From: a virus
Virus record (IMG/VR): IMGVR_UViG_3300005533_000243
Span: 1 to 59,845 of that record
Direction: 5' to 3' (one strand)
Length of the DNA stretch: 59,845 nucleotides
Shown here: positions 29,057 through 37,476 of the stretch, in pieces
Position numbering within the stretch: position 1 is the stretch's first letter
Layout: each line of letters starts with the position of its first letter
Notes under the pieces: model-generated
The model's input: the letters and a program-made list of their open reading frames with translations, nothing else
Databases searched by the model: none
Told to the model about the DNA's origin: nothing
Translations under genes and position numbers: made by a program

Positions 29057-29583
29057 TGCACGGCAACATCGGCAGCAAACACGATCACACTTACGAGACG
29101 TCGAGCTGGCGCTACTGGTTCGACTTCTGTCTCTTTCCCGCGGTGTTCTGCCTGACCGTGGCGGTTTACGACCGCTCGTTCGGTTTCAACCTCGGGATGC
29201 TGTTTGGGTTCGTGTTCGGCACCTTCGCCGAGTACTGGGCGCACCGAACGCTGCTGCACGTTTTCTTTTGGCATGGGACGCACGAGCGGCATCACCAGCA
29301 TCCGAAAGAGTACGTGGTGTTTCCGCTCTGGAGGCTGCCGGCGTTCTTCGCGACGGTGTTCCTCGTGAGCCATGCGATCGGCGCCGAGGGGTTCTTCGCC
29401 GGATTCACGCTCTGGTACTGCTGGTTTCTTCTCCTGCACCACATGCTCCACCACCTCGATCTTAACGAGCATACGTGGCTGCATCGCTACGCCATTTGGC
29501 ACAACCGCCACCACAAACTCACCCACTACAACTACGGCATCACGACCCCGTTCTGGGACCGGATGTTCGGCACCTATCTGTGA
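29056..29583 (+). CDS. Fatty-acid hydroxylase superfamily membrane protein
   Basis: This 175-residue integral membrane protein has the diiron His boxes of the sterol desaturase/fatty acid hydroxylase family: HRTLLH, HERHHQH, HHMLHH and HNRHHKLTHYNYG. At least four hydrophobic segments are seen. Family members oxidise lipid acyl chains or related substrates. It starts within the endolysin stop (TGATG), so it is translationally coupled to lysis. A host lipid modification before lysis, or an auxiliary metabolic role, is inferred. The gene appears complete. Confidence 0.85.
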   Translation: MHGNIGSKHDHTYETSSWRYWFDFCLFPAVFCLTVAVYDRSFGFNLGMLFGFVFGTFAEYWAHRTLLHVFFWHGTHERHHQHPKEYVVFPLWRLPAFFATVFLVSHAIGAEGFFAGFTLWYCWFLLLHHMLHHLDLNEHTWLHRYAIWHNRHHKLTHYNYGITTPFWDRMFGTYL

Positions 29584-29590
29584 GGCTTCC

Positions 29591-30094
29591 ATGAAAAAGC
29601 ATATCGCCGCGCTCGCGCTGTCGACTTCCATTCTGCTCGCCGCCTCTGCGGCTGAAGCGAAGAAGGTCGTCGTGATCCGCGGCATCTTCGGGAACATCGT
29701 GTCCCCGATGACCGAAATCGTCACCGGTCTCCAAAAGCGAGGTCACCAGGTCACCGTCCGCGAATGGTGGATGGGCGTCCCGGAGCCCGGGTTTGATGTC
29801 GCAGTCGTGCACTCCGCCGGCGATGTCCCGGGACTTATGTCGCGGGCCAAGCAGGTAATCACCATAGATCCGACGTTCATCAACCCGGGATGTCAGCCCG
29901 GTTCGAAGTGCACGAACTACTACGCGCCGATCGACAAGATGCCGTTCCTGGTCTGCTGCGGCGGATACGCGGTGGCCGGCGCGACCAACAAGAAAGTCCC
30001 AGGCACGCCGAGCTTCTTCCTCTTCGCGCCCGGGCATATCGCCATGCCGGCCAACCAAGCGCCGGCCGTCATCAACACCGTCAACGGCGGCTGA
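29591..30094 (+). CDS. Exported hypothetical protein
   Basis: This 167-residue protein has a clear signal peptide (MKKHIAALALSTSILLAASA, cleavage after AEA). The mature part (VVVIRGIFGN, VREWWMGVPEPGFDVAVVHSAG) looks like a small alpha/beta domain of hydrolase or flavodoxin type, but without a recognisable catalytic motif. It has a CCGG and other Cys residues. It lies between the hydroxylase and the lipoprotein in the lysis region. Confidence 0.7.
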   Translation: MKKHIAALALSTSILLAASAAEAKKVVVIRGIFGNIVSPMTEIVTGLQKRGHQVTVREWWMGVPEPGFDVAVVHSAGDVPGLMSRAKQVITIDPTFINPGCQPGSKCTNYYAPIDKMPFLVCCGGYAVAGATNKKVPGTPSFFLFAPGHIAMPANQAPAVINTVNGG

Positions 30095-30122
30095 TCAGCC
30101 ACCCAGTAGGAGAGAAATCGAG

Positions 30123-30539
30123 ATGAATAAGCGCATTGCCACGGTTGTACTTGTCGCTGCCCTGGGCCTTCCCCTCGGCTCGTGCATGACGACCGCCGAG
30201 ATCAAGCAGGGCTTTCAGACGGCGTGGAACAACGCGGTCGCCGTGTGGGACGAGATCAACGCCGACATTCAGATCGCGCTGAACAACGTCCCCGCGCTCT
30301 GCAACGACGCGTTCGACGCGCATTCCGGCTTCCGGACCGCGGTTGCGAACTTGAACGCCGTCGGCGTCAAGATTCCGGCCGACGTGCTCAACAACGAGCA
30401 GGCCGCGGTCGCGGCGTTGGCCGTACCCTGCAACAACCCGCCGACCTCGCTTGCTCAGGCCATTGCCGAGTTCAAGCCGGCGCTGCTCGCCTTTAAGAAG
30501 GCGTACGCCGCCGCACAGGCTTCGCTGGTCAACAACTGA
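30123..30539 (+). CDS. Predicted lipoprotein
   Basis: This 138-residue protein has a signal peptide with the lipobox LPLGSC, so Cys21 should be lipidated. The mature protein is mainly helical and Ala-rich with two further Cys. GGAG lies about 10 bases upstream of the ATG. It could act as an o-spanin-like lipoprotein or an exclusion factor. The length is larger than typical Rz1 proteins. Confidence 0.75.
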   Translation: MNKRIATVVLVAALGLPLGSCMTTAEIKQGFQTAWNNAVAVWDEINADIQIALNNVPALCNDAFDAHSGFRTAVANLNAVGVKIPADVLNNEQAAVAALAVPCNNPPTSLAQAIAEFKPALLAFKKAYAAAQASLVNN

Positions 30540-30582
30540 TCCGTACGAGGGACACGCTCGACCAACTGAAGGAGTGAGTGAA

Positions 30583-30795
30583 GTGCTTAACCAAGACTAC
30601 GTGGTGATGGTCATCCGGACCATCTTCCAGATGGGTGGCGTCGTCGTCGCATTGCGGCCCGACCTGATCACCCCGGCGGAGTTCTCCCAGCTCGGCGACA
30701 CGCTCGTCGCCGTTGTCGGCGGAGCCTTCTCGGCCGCAGCCACGCTCCACATGCTGTGGACGCGGTTCAACACGAAAGTGATCGTGGCGAAGTGA
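30583..30795 (+). CDS. Holin-like protein (Pam3-gp28 type)
   Basis: This 70-residue protein starts with GTG eight bases after AAGGAG. It has two hydrophobic segments (VVMVIRTIFQMGGVVVAL and LVAVVGGAFSAAATLHMLW) separated by a short polar turn. That resembles the small Pam3-gp28-like phage holins. It lies downstream of the endolysin, as expected. The longer frame upstream is rejected because it runs through the lipoprotein gene. Confidence 0.65.
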   Translation: MLNQDYVVMVIRTIFQMGGVVVALRPDLITPAEFSQLGDTLVAVVGGAFSAAATLHMLWTRFNTKVIVAK

Positions 30796-31094
30796 ACATC
30801 ACCACAATCACCTGGATCCTGCGACTCGCGTCGCCGTTCATCGGTGGGTCGATCTTCGGCCTGCCGGTGGCGGCGATCGTGTCGTTCCTCACGGCGAACT
30901 CCACCGAGATCACGATGGCGGCGACCGTCATTCAGAACGTGGCGAAGAAACTCGCCGCGGCGAAAGGGATCTCGATCCAGTCGGCGCTCGCCGAGGCGGC
31001 GCAGATGGTCGCCAAGGTGCACCCGATGGTGCCTGGAAGCATCGAGGAGAAGATCTGGATGGAGCGGCAGTCTCTGCCGGTGAACGGCGGATGA
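30792..31094 (+). CDS. Membrane protein, holin partner candidate
   Basis: This 100-residue protein starts with GTG overlapping the holin stop (GTGA). It has one strong membrane segment (PFIGGSIFGLPVAAIVSFL) followed by a helical cytoplasmic or periplasmic part. It may be a second holin or antiholin. Its stop overlaps the next ATG. Confidence 0.6.
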   Translation: MNITTITWILRLASPFIGGSIFGLPVAAIVSFLTANSTEITMAATVIQNVAKKLAAAKGISIQSALAEAAQMVAKVHPMVPGSIEEKIWMERQSLPVNGG

Positions 31095-31369
31095 ACGTTA
31101 CCCAGGAGGTAACCCGCTCGGTCCTAGGCATCATTGCCGAGGAGGAACTCGCCGCGGCCATTCGTGTGACCGTGCAAACGCTGGCGACGTGGCGTAGCGA
31201 GGGCAGAGGCCCCAAATACGCAAAGCTTGGACGTTCAGTTTTTTACAGGGTGTCAGATCTCCATGAGTGGATCGCCGACTGTATGGAGGGAGTGGAAGAC
31301 CAGTCCGGAGATCGGACGCATGAAGTTCCAGGATCACATTCGAAGCCAGCCGCCCGCGCGGCGGGTTGA
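31091..31369 (+). CDS. Excisionase-like HTH protein
   Basis: This 92-residue protein contains a MerR/HTH_17 type domain: LAAAIRVTVQTLATWRSEG, then GPKYAKLGRSVFYRVSDLHEWI, which is the typical recognition helix and wing of excisionase-like proteins. It may be the recombination directionality factor for the integrase at 180, or a regulator. Codons 3-8 (VTQEV) are encoded by a perfect GTTACC-N5-GGTAAC palindrome, which could allow self-binding. It overlaps the holin-partner stop by ATGA. Confidence 0.75.
   Translation: MNVTQEVTRSVLGIIAEEELAAAIRVTVQTLATWRSEGRGPKYAKLGRSVFYRVSDLHEWIADCMEGVEDQSGDRTHEVPGSHSKPAARAAG
31097..31113. repeat. GTWACC palindrome in the HTH gene start
   Basis: GTTACC-CAGGA-GGTAAC, perfect, covering codons 3-8 of the HTH gene. 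The 18-base GTTACCCAGGAGGTAACC recurs exactly at 53473. Confidence 0.85.
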
Positions 31370-31625
31370 GATCGTCCACCAGATTATTCAGCACGGACGC
31401 GACCGCGGCGGAAAAACCGTCGGCGAGTGCATCAAAGAGCTCAACGCTGACGAGTTTCATGCGCTAGAGGCGATCGTGATCGGGAAGTCGTATACCTACG
31501 ACGCAACCACCGATCGGGTGTTCAGCCGGGCTGAGGCGGGGGATTTTCCAGAAAAAGTTCTCGAGTGGCTACTGCGGAACCCTCTACCGGAGGGCCACCC
31601 GCTTACGTCCACGCAGCCGAGTTGA
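31320..31625 (+). CDS. Hypothetical protein
   Basis: This 101-residue helical protein (MKFQDHIRSQPPARR) starts nine bases after GGAG and overlaps the 3' part of the HTH gene. Its C-terminus overlaps the end of TerL on the other strand by 23 bases, so the two transcripts converge here. The family is not recognised. Confidence 0.55.
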   Translation: MKFQDHIRSQPPARRVEIVHQIIQHGRDRGGKTVGECIKELNADEFHALEAIVIGKSYTYDATTDRVFSRAEAGDFPEKVLEWLLRNPLPEGHPLTSTQPS

Positions 31626-33048
31626 CTTTCGTGCGGGGCGTTTTGACGCCGCGCTTGAGATGTCTGGCGACGAGCTCCGTCATGCCGCCGTGGGCGACCA
31701 AGCAGACATATTGAAACGCATCAATCACATGCGAGAACTCGTTCTTCTCGGGCAAGGGACGACGGATCCCAGCCCGCGTTTTGGCGTAGCGATAGCCACC
31801 CTGTAGCGCTTTGATCAGGATCGGGCAGCGCTTCCCGTCGATCTGCACCGCGCCTCCGCCGTCGAACTGGCGCATGAGCCATGCGTCAATAGCGCGCACC
31901 CGCGGGTCGATATCGTTGGTCGGCGCCGGAAACGCAGAGAAGCCCATGCGCTTCAGCACGTCGAACGTGGTCTCTTCATAGATCGAGCTTTTGGACTTGC
32001 CCGCCGGATCGCCGATGATCGCGACCGGCCGCCCGAGATATCGCTCTTGTAGTAGCGCCGGGCGCAGGGCGCGCGCGATGTGCTGCTCGAGACCGATGTC
32101 TTCGGCGATCACTTCCTCGAGCACGAGCAGCCGGCCCTTGTGGTCGACCTGGCAGATGATGCTGCACGGGTCGCGGCCGAAGTCCTGACCCACCATCAGC
32201 GGGTGCGACGAGACCGGCTGGAGCTCGTCGACGACGTGGAATTTCGGGTTGAAGCTCTTCGCGTAAACGGCGCTGCCGCTCGGGTCGTTGCCGTATTGGG
32301 CATCGACATATCGCCGGATCCAGTCTTCATTCTGATTGCGCGCCAGCCGCTCGTAATATTTGCGCCCCTCGGCGAGCCGGCGAGTGTCGGTCTCGGGCAT
32401 GGCCAGCGTGATCTTGGACTGGTTAAGCCATTGAAGATTCTCGGCTTCCGGCGTCAGGCCGCCAGGCTGGATGAAGATCTGCCAGTCCGGCGGCGTGTCC
32501 ACGTCCATGAATTTGTGCCAGTCGCCGCCTTCGGTGGGCATGTTCGTGTCGGCGATGATCCCCTTCCAGGTGGCGCCGCCCATCATTGCGCTCGGATAGC
32601 GGCCGCAGCGGCCGGCGATGTCGGGCACCACGCCGCAGTCCATTTCGATCGCTTCCGACATCCATGCGCCGGTGAGCTGCATCGAGAGCAGGCGCGCGCG
32701 GTCTTCCGGGTCCTCGAGGGGGATGAGGATCCATTCCGATTTCACGTCGCCGATTTCAACGTAGATCGTGTTCTCGCTGACCTTGTATTCGGCGATGCCC
32801 TCAAGCCACGAGGTGATGTCCTTCAGGACGGTGTCTTTGAGCTGCTTCAGCGTCTGCCGGAGGATGGCAAAGCGCGTGTAGCGGAAGCCGTCGGCCGCCG
32901 GCGACTGCTCGCAGGCGCGCCGGAAGAGCTCGAACAGGCAGGCCGTGGTCTTGCCGGATCCGACCGGGCCGGCGATCAGCCGCCCAAACGACTCCGATTT
33001 CATGAACCGGGCGCAGGTCGGCGGCGCGGTATAAAGAATATTCTTCAC
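31603..33048 (-). CDS. terL: Terminase large subunit
   Basis: This 481-residue packaging ATPase-nuclease has Walker A GPVGSGKTTACLF at residues 27-39 and a Walker B-like AWMSEAIEM. The RNase H-like nuclease is at the C-terminal end, with VGQDFGRDP, IGDPAGKS and SHVIDAFQY. It cuts and threads genome DNA into the prohead through the portal. It starts with GTG inside the stop of the HNH gene. It is encoded opposite to the portal and the other virion genes, which is unusual. Confidence 0.93.
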   Translation of the reverse strand: MKNILYTAPPTCARFMKSESFGRLIAGPVGSGKTTACLFELFRRACEQSPAADGFRYTRFAILRQTLKQLKDTVLKDITSWLEGIAEYKVSENTIYVEIGDVKSEWILIPLEDPEDRARLLSMQLTGAWMSEAIEMDCGVVPDIAGRCGRYPSAMMGGATWKGIIADTNMPTEGGDWHKFMDVDTPPDWQIFIQPGGLTPEAENLQWLNQSKITLAMPETDTRRLAEGRKYYERLARNQNEDWIRRYVDAQYGNDPSGSAVYAKSFNPKFHVVDELQPVSSHPLMVGQDFGRDPCSIICQVDHKGRLLVLEEVIAEDIGLEQHIARALRPALLQERYLGRPVAIIGDPAGKSKSSIYEETTFDVLKRMGFSAFPAPTNDIDPRVRAIDAWLMRQFDGGGAVQIDGKRCPILIKALQGGYRYAKTRAGIRRPLPEKNEFSHVIDAFQYVCLVAHGGMTELVARHLKRGVKTPRTKVNSAAWT

Positions 33049-33464
33049 ACTTGCACCGCCCCCGCGAGCGCGCGCAGGAGCGCAGTGCGCTCGGCGGCGC
33101 CCCAGGTCAGGACGTGTTCGGTAATTTCTGAATGGGTGAATGTAGTGAGGACGCCGATCTTGCGGCGGTTCCGGAGCTGATCTGAGAACGTCGACCAGCG
33201 GCAGTTAGCTTTGGAGTAACCCTTGTTGACGTTCTTGCGGTCGAGAGAATGCCCCTCTGGGGGATTCCCCATGTCCTTGAAGAAGTTGATGAAGCCTTTT
33301 TTCGGCTCGAGCCACCGCTTGCAGACTGTGATCCCGCGGCCGCCGTAGTTCCTGAAGTCCTTGCTTTTGGCGCTGGTGCATCTCTCCCGCATTCCCCGCC
33401 AGGAATTCTTGCATCGTTCGCTTGCCCCCAGAGCTCGTTCCCGAGCGTTAGGAAGGACCTTCAC
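33045..33464 (-). CDS. HNH / homing-like endonuclease
   Basis: This 139-residue protein has CKNSWRGMRERC, NYGGRGITVCKRWLE, then SLDRKNVNKGYSKANCRW and QLRNRRK. This is the pattern of phage HNH-type endonucleases found near packaging genes. It lies between TerS and TerL and overlaps both. It could be a selfish insertion or, as in some phages, a partner of the terminase. Both flanking genes appear intact. Confidence 0.82.
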   Translation of the reverse strand: MKVLPNARERALGASERCKNSWRGMRERCTSAKSKDFRNYGGRGITVCKRWLEPKKGFINFFKDMGNPPEGHSLDRKNVNKGYSKANCRWSTFSDQLRNRRKIGVLTTFTHSEITEHVLTWGAAERTALLRALAGAVQV

Positions 33465-33975
33465 GTTTTACGGGTTCTGCTTCGATGAGTTTGGGCTGCG
33501 TCTCTTTCTCGAATTTGAGCTGAGAGTCGGCGCCCAGGTTGATGGTTACGGTGAATTTTTCGCCACTGGCGACGCCGGCGCCGATGCCGGTGATCCCCAT
33601 TTCCGCGATGCGGCTGATGAGTTTCCCGAGCTCGACCTTGGCGTTGAGGTTCTCTTTTTGGTCGTGCAAGCGAGCGTTCGCTTCCGGCAGCCATTCCTCG
33701 ATCAGCGCGCCGGCCTTCATCTTGGTGCGCTCGTGCGTGTTGGACGCAGTTTCCCAGGCGAGAATCTCGGCCTCGAGGATCTGCGCGAAGCGCGGGTGCG
33801 ACTTGATGCGATCCCAGTCTTCAGGGCTGACGCGATGCGTCTCGAGGATCTTCTCGAGGGGGAGGATGTTCTTTGCGACCTCTCGAGCGAGCTTGACGAG
33901 CATCGCTTCGGTGGGTTCGGCGGCCGTGGTCTGTAACGCTACTGCAACCAAAGCATGTAACTTTCGAGACACCAT
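33448..33975 (-). CDS. Candidate terminase small subunit
   Basis: This 175-residue protein has an N-terminal HTH-like region (VAKNILPLEKILETHRVSPEDWDRI), a central helical region for oligomerisation and a beta-rich C-terminal part. Position, length and the HTH suggest a TerS-like packaging initiator, but the family is not recognised with certainty. The ATG has no Shine-Dalgarno and lies about 16 bases from the predicted transcription start. Confidence 0.6.
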   Translation of the reverse strand: MVSRKLHALVAVALQTTAAEPTEAMLVKLAREVAKNILPLEKILETHRVSPEDWDRIKSHPRFAQILEAEILAWETASNTHERTKMKAGALIEEWLPEANARLHDQKENLNAKVELGKLISRIAEMGITGIGAGVASGEKFTVTINLGADSQLKFEKETQPKLIEAEPVKREGPS

Positions 33976-33997
33976 ACATAGAGTTGTGTCGGCGGCC

Positions 33998-34026
33998 GCT
34001 ATACTATATGTCGTCGGCTATGACAA
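33998..34026 (-). promoter_or_regulatory. Promoter for the packaging operon
   Basis: On the minus strand TTGTCA (34026-34021) is followed after 17 bases by TATAGC (34003-33998), a good sigma-70 match. Transcription would begin near 33991, leaving a very short leader before the ATG at 33975. A TATACT on the plus strand (34000-34005) in the same place may serve the portal gene. Confidence 0.55.
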
Positions 34027-34050
34027 ATTTGTTCGTAGCGTTTGTGGTCA

Positions 34051-36138
34051 GTGGCAGAGACGCTTCCTAAACGAGGGCTTCTCCGCGTCGTTCCGCCGGC
34101 GCAACTCGAGAGCCAAATTCAAGAGCAGAACAAGCAGCAGGCCGAGGCCGATCAATCGCCTGCGCCTACGGTCGGCAACCTCGCCGCGTTCGTCCGCACG
34201 CAGTTCGATCTCTTCCGCCAGCATCGCAACGATGCGCGTTCAGGATGGTCAGAGCGTTTGCTTCGCGCGCTCCGCGCGTTCAACGGCCAGTACGATCCCG
34301 ACAAGCTCGCGCAGATCCAAAAATTCACCGGCTCGCAAATCTACGCGCGCCTGATCGCCATGAAGTGCCGCGGCGCGAGCTCGCTACTCCGCGACGTCTA
34401 CCTTTCCCCCGAACGTTGCTGGGGAATTGATCCTCCGACGGACCCCGAGGTCCCGGATCAGATCGTCTCCAGCATCGGTCAGCTAGTGCAGTCCGAGCTT
34501 TCGACCCTGTCGCAAGCCGGGCAGCCGGCCGACGTGAATACCATCCGCGATCGCGTGCAGCAGCTTATGCTTGCCGCGCGCGACGCCGCGAAGAAGCGCG
34601 CATCCAAGCAGGCCAAGGTCGCCGAGGAAAAGATCGACGAGCTGCTGATTTCCGGCGGCTTTTACAAAGCGCTCGCCGAGTTTCTCGTCGACCTGCCGGT
34701 CTTTCCGTTTGCGTGCATCAAAGGCCCAACCGTCCGAATCGTGCCGTCTGTCTCTTGGCAGAACGGGACGCCGACGATCGACCAGAAGCCGCGACTGTTC
34801 TGGCAGCGGGTTTCTCCGTTCGATCTCTGGTGGACGCCAGGCGCCGCCGACATCGAGGATGCCGCCGTCATCGAGCGCACGCGTGTGACGCGCGCGGACC
34901 TCAACGATCTCCTCGATCTCCCCGGGTACAACACCGACGAGATTCGCGCCGTGCTCGACGAGTACGGCCGCGGCGGCCTTGCCGACAACTGGGACAACAC
35001 CGACGCCGAGCGCGCGGTGCAGGAAAACCGCGAGAACCCGCAGCTCAACCGCTCGGGGATGATTTCGTGCCTCGAGTACAACGGAAACATCCAGGGGCAG
35101 CTTCTTATCGAGTACGGGATGGATCCGAGCATCATCCAGGACCCGCTCCGCGACTACATGGTCCAGCTCTGGATCATCGGCACGCACGTCATCAAGGTGC
35201 AGCTCACGCCGTCGCCGCGCCGCCGCCACCCGTACTTCATCACCTCCTTCGAGAAGGTCCCCGGCACGCCGGTCGGAAACGGCCTCACCGATATCCTGAA
35301 CGATCTTCAGGAGGCGGCGAATGCGACGCTGCGCTCGCTCGTGAACAATATGTCGCTCGCTTCGGGGCCGCAGGTGGTTGTGAACGACGACCGCCTCGCT
35401 GCCGGCGAAGATGGCGAAGAGCTGTTTCCGTGGAAGCGTTGGCATGTCGAGGACGATCCGCTCGGCAACAATACGCAGGTGCCGATCAGCTTCTTCCAGC
35501 CCGTTTCGAACGCGCAGGAGCTGCTCGCCGTCTACCAGAAACTTAACGACATGGCCGACGATATTTCGGCCATTCCGCGGTATCTCTCCGGCCAGTCGCC
35601 GGGAGGCGCCGGCCGGACGGCTTCGGGCCTCGCGATGCTTATGGGCAACGCGTCGAAAATCCTTCAGACCGTCGCCGCGAATATCGACCGCGATGTTTTT
35701 GATCCGCTGCTGACGACGCTCTTCGATCTCATCATGCTCACCGACACGTCGGGGATTCTTACCGGCGAAGAGAACGTGCGCGTCATGGGCGTGAACGTCG
35801 CGATCCAGCGCGAGACCGAGCGTTCCCGCCAGATCGAGTTCCTTCAGATCACGGCCAACCCGATGGACGCCCAGATTATGGGACCGCAGGGTCGCGCCGT
35901 CGTTCTCCGTTCCGTCGCGCAGAAGATCGGCCTCGACGGCGAGAACATCATTCCGAATCCAGACGACATGCCGAAAGGTGGCGCCCCCGCGGCGTCGCCG
36001 CCCGGCGGCGCGCCCGGCTCGCCCGCGGCGCCCAACATGGCTTCTGCCGGCGCTGCCGCGCAGGGAAACCAGCACGGACCATCGTCCACCGGGGATATGG
36101 GTCCGCGCACAAATACCGTCGCCGGCGGCGCCGGGTAA
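34051..36138 (+). CDS. Portal protein
   Basis: This protein of about 695 residues matches podovirus portal proteins in length, position and layout: an N-terminal helical region (LAAFVRTQFDLFRQHR, RLLRALRAFNGQYDP), a central wing/stem region (PRRRHPYFITSFEKVPGTPVG) and a Pro/Gly/Ala-rich tail. It forms the dodecameric ring through which DNA enters and leaves the capsid. The start is either TTG at 34042 or GTG at 34051. Neither has a clear Shine-Dalgarno, and I take the GTG. Confidence 0.88.
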   Translation: MAETLPKRGLLRVVPPAQLESQIQEQNKQQAEADQSPAPTVGNLAAFVRTQFDLFRQHRNDARSGWSERLLRALRAFNGQYDPDKLAQIQKFTGSQIYARLIAMKCRGASSLLRDVYLSPERCWGIDPPTDPEVPDQIVSSIGQLVQSELSTLSQAGQPADVNTIRDRVQQLMLAARDAAKKRASKQAKVAEEKIDELLISGGFYKALAEFLVDLPVFPFACIKGPTVRIVPSVSWQNGTPTIDQKPRLFWQRVSPFDLWWTPGAADIEDAAVIERTRVTRADLNDLLDLPGYNTDEIRAVLDEYGRGGLADNWDNTDAERAVQENRENPQLNRSGMISCLEYNGNIQGQLLIEYGMDPSIIQDPLRDYMVQLWIIGTHVIKVQLTPSPRRRHPYFITSFEKVPGTPVGNGLTDILNDLQEAANATLRSLVNNMSLASGPQVVVNDDRLAAGEDGEELFPWKRWHVEDDPLGNNTQVPISFFQPVSNAQELLAVYQKLNDMADDISAIPRYLSGQSPGGAGRTASGLAMLMGNASKILQTVAANIDRDVFDPLLTTLFDLIMLTDTSGILTGEENVRVMGVNVAIQRETERSRQIEFLQITANPMDAQIMGPQGRAVVLRSVAQKIGLDGENIIPNPDDMPKGGAPAASPPGGAPGSPAAPNMASAGAAAQGNQHGPSSTGDMGPRTNTVAGGAG

Positions 36139-36153
36139 TTAGGAGAGAGTGAG

Positions 36154-36456
36154 ATGGCAAAGACCAAAGAAATTTCCCAGAAGTCGCCGACGATGGCGAA
36201 AGGCGGGAAGGGCAAGATGTTCGGCCAGCAGCACGCAGGCCCGCAGAAGCCCGGCGTTACGGCGCATGAGACCAGCGGCGACGGCGGCAAGTTCGCCAAG
36301 GGCGGCTCGGGCAAGATGTTCGGCAAGCAGACTGCCGGTCCGCAGAAGCCCGGCACTTCCGGCCATAGCGTCGGCGGCGGCGATCCGAAGTTTGCGCAAG
36401 GTGGGTCGACGAAAATGTTCGGCTTCACCGGCTCTTCGCCGGCGAAACCCTGCTGA
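36154..36456 (+). CDS. Small repeat protein (KMFG repeats)
   Basis: This 100-residue protein contains three imperfect repeats of about 30 residues (KGGKGKMFGQQHAGPQKPG, KGGSGKMFGKQTAGPQKPG, QGGSTKMFGFTG). It is basic, Gly/Lys-rich and predicted to be disordered. Such proteins are often found after the portal in podoviruses and may be minor virion proteins. A good AGGAGAG lies upstream. Confidence 0.7.
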   Translation: MAKTKEISQKSPTMAKGGKGKMFGQQHAGPQKPGVTAHETSGDGGKFAKGGSGKMFGKQTAGPQKPGTSGHSVGGGDPKFAQGGSTKMFGFTGSSPAKPC

Positions 36457-36462
36457 GGACCA

Positions 36463-36672
36463 ATGGCCGGCATCAAGCTAACCAGCAAGATCTCAACCAA
36501 GGTCCCCATGCCGAAAGGCAAGGGCACGAGCTCTCGCGGGTTTCTGAAGCTGAGGCCGCCGAAACAGCCCAGCCTGACGAAGCGCATCTACACGAAAGCG
36601 GTCGCCAAGCAGGATCCTTCCGAATTCGGTAACTCCGGGTTCGGAGACACTGGGCTAACCGGCGAAAGCTAA
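36463..36672 (+). CDS. Small basic hypothetical protein
   Basis: This 69-residue protein (MAGIKLTSKISTKVPMPKG) is rich in Lys, Pro, Gly and Ser and probably disordered. Its TAA overlaps the next ATG (TAATG). It may be a minor head component by context. Confidence 0.6.
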   Translation: MAGIKLTSKISTKVPMPKGKGTSSRGFLKLRPPKQPSLTKRIYTKAVAKQDPSEFGNSGFGDTGLTGES

Positions 36673-36914
36673 TGAAGGCAGAGCGGAAGAACCTAATTCT
36701 TGCTTCTGCCGAGCTCGCGCGCGCTGCGCCCGAGAGCTGGAATAAATTTCTGGTCGCCTTCGTCGAGCACGTTGACGACCTGAAAAACCAATGCGTGGAC
36801 GCACCTCCTGACGCTGTTCACGTCGCCCAGGGAATGGCGAAGGAAGGAAACGAGCTCGCCAGGCTCTTTGGGGATGCGGTGAAGTCCGCCGACCGCATCG
36901 GAGATAGGCGGTAA
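36672..36914 (+). CDS. Hypothetical protein of the head gene cluster
   Basis: This 80-residue helical protein (MKAERKNLILASAELARAA) is translationally coupled to the previous gene. It may be a small head or portal-associated protein, as small helical proteins occur in this position in related phages. No specific family is recognised. Confidence 0.6.
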   Translation: MKAERKNLILASAELARAAPESWNKFLVAFVEHVDDLKNQCVDAPPDAVHVAQGMAKEGNELARLFGDAVKSADRIGDRR

Positions 36915-36935
36915 CTAGAGGAGAGTGAGTAAGAC

Positions 36936-37358
36936 ATGGCTTTGTTCCCTTCAACCGTTCTGAGTGACGAGGAAGCGATCGCTTTCCTCGGCACGGCCCT
37001 TCAGAACAACGGCAAAACGACTCTCGTTTCGAAGACCGCGGCCAGCATTTCTGCTGTGTTCGCGGACATATTCCGGACGATTATCGCGCTGTCGACGCAG
37101 TCGACCTGCACGTTCACGCTGCCGACCCCGGCACAGATCGTTGCTGGTCTTTCCAACCCGGTTGCTGGATCGAGCTTCGAGTTCGTCATCCAGAACAACA
37201 ACTCGGGCACGGCCACGGTGGCCGGGAATGGTTGCACCATTCAAGGCACCGCGACCATTCCCACGACCAAGACGCAGATCTTCCGCGCCGTCGTTACGAA
37301 CGCCAACGTGGGTTCGGAAGCGGTGACCGTGGTCGCGCTGCTCAACGCCGCGCAGTAA
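36936..37358 (+). CDS. Putative head decoration protein
   Basis: This 140-residue, Thr/Ala/Asn-rich protein (FTLPTPAQIVAGLSNP, TATVAGNGCTIQGTATIP) is strongly beta-rich and ends without a charged tail. The composition and position, just before a terminator and the scaffold gene, suggest a virion decoration or spike protein. This is inferred. Confidence 0.55.
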   Translation: MALFPSTVLSDEEAIAFLGTALQNNGKTTLVSKTAASISAVFADIFRTIIALSTQSTCTFTLPTPAQIVAGLSNPVAGSSFEFVIQNNNSGTATVAGNGCTIQGTATIPTTKTQIFRAVVTNANVGSEAVTVVALLNAAQ

Positions 37359-37375
37359 GCGCAACACGAAGAGTA

Positions 37376-37406
37376 CGGGGCCGGCACCCACGCCGGCCCC
37401 GTTTTT
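37376..37406 (+). terminator. Strong intrinsic terminator
   Basis: CGGGGCCGGC (37376-37385), loop ACCCAC and GCCGGCCCCG (37392-37401) are followed by TTTTT. It separates the portal gene group from the scaffold and coat genes. Confidence 0.92.
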
Positions 37407-37476
37407 CCCCACCCGGTGGCCACCAACACCCTTTCGGCCCGTGCCGCAGAAGCCGCACGCGCCACCGGAGAAGTAG

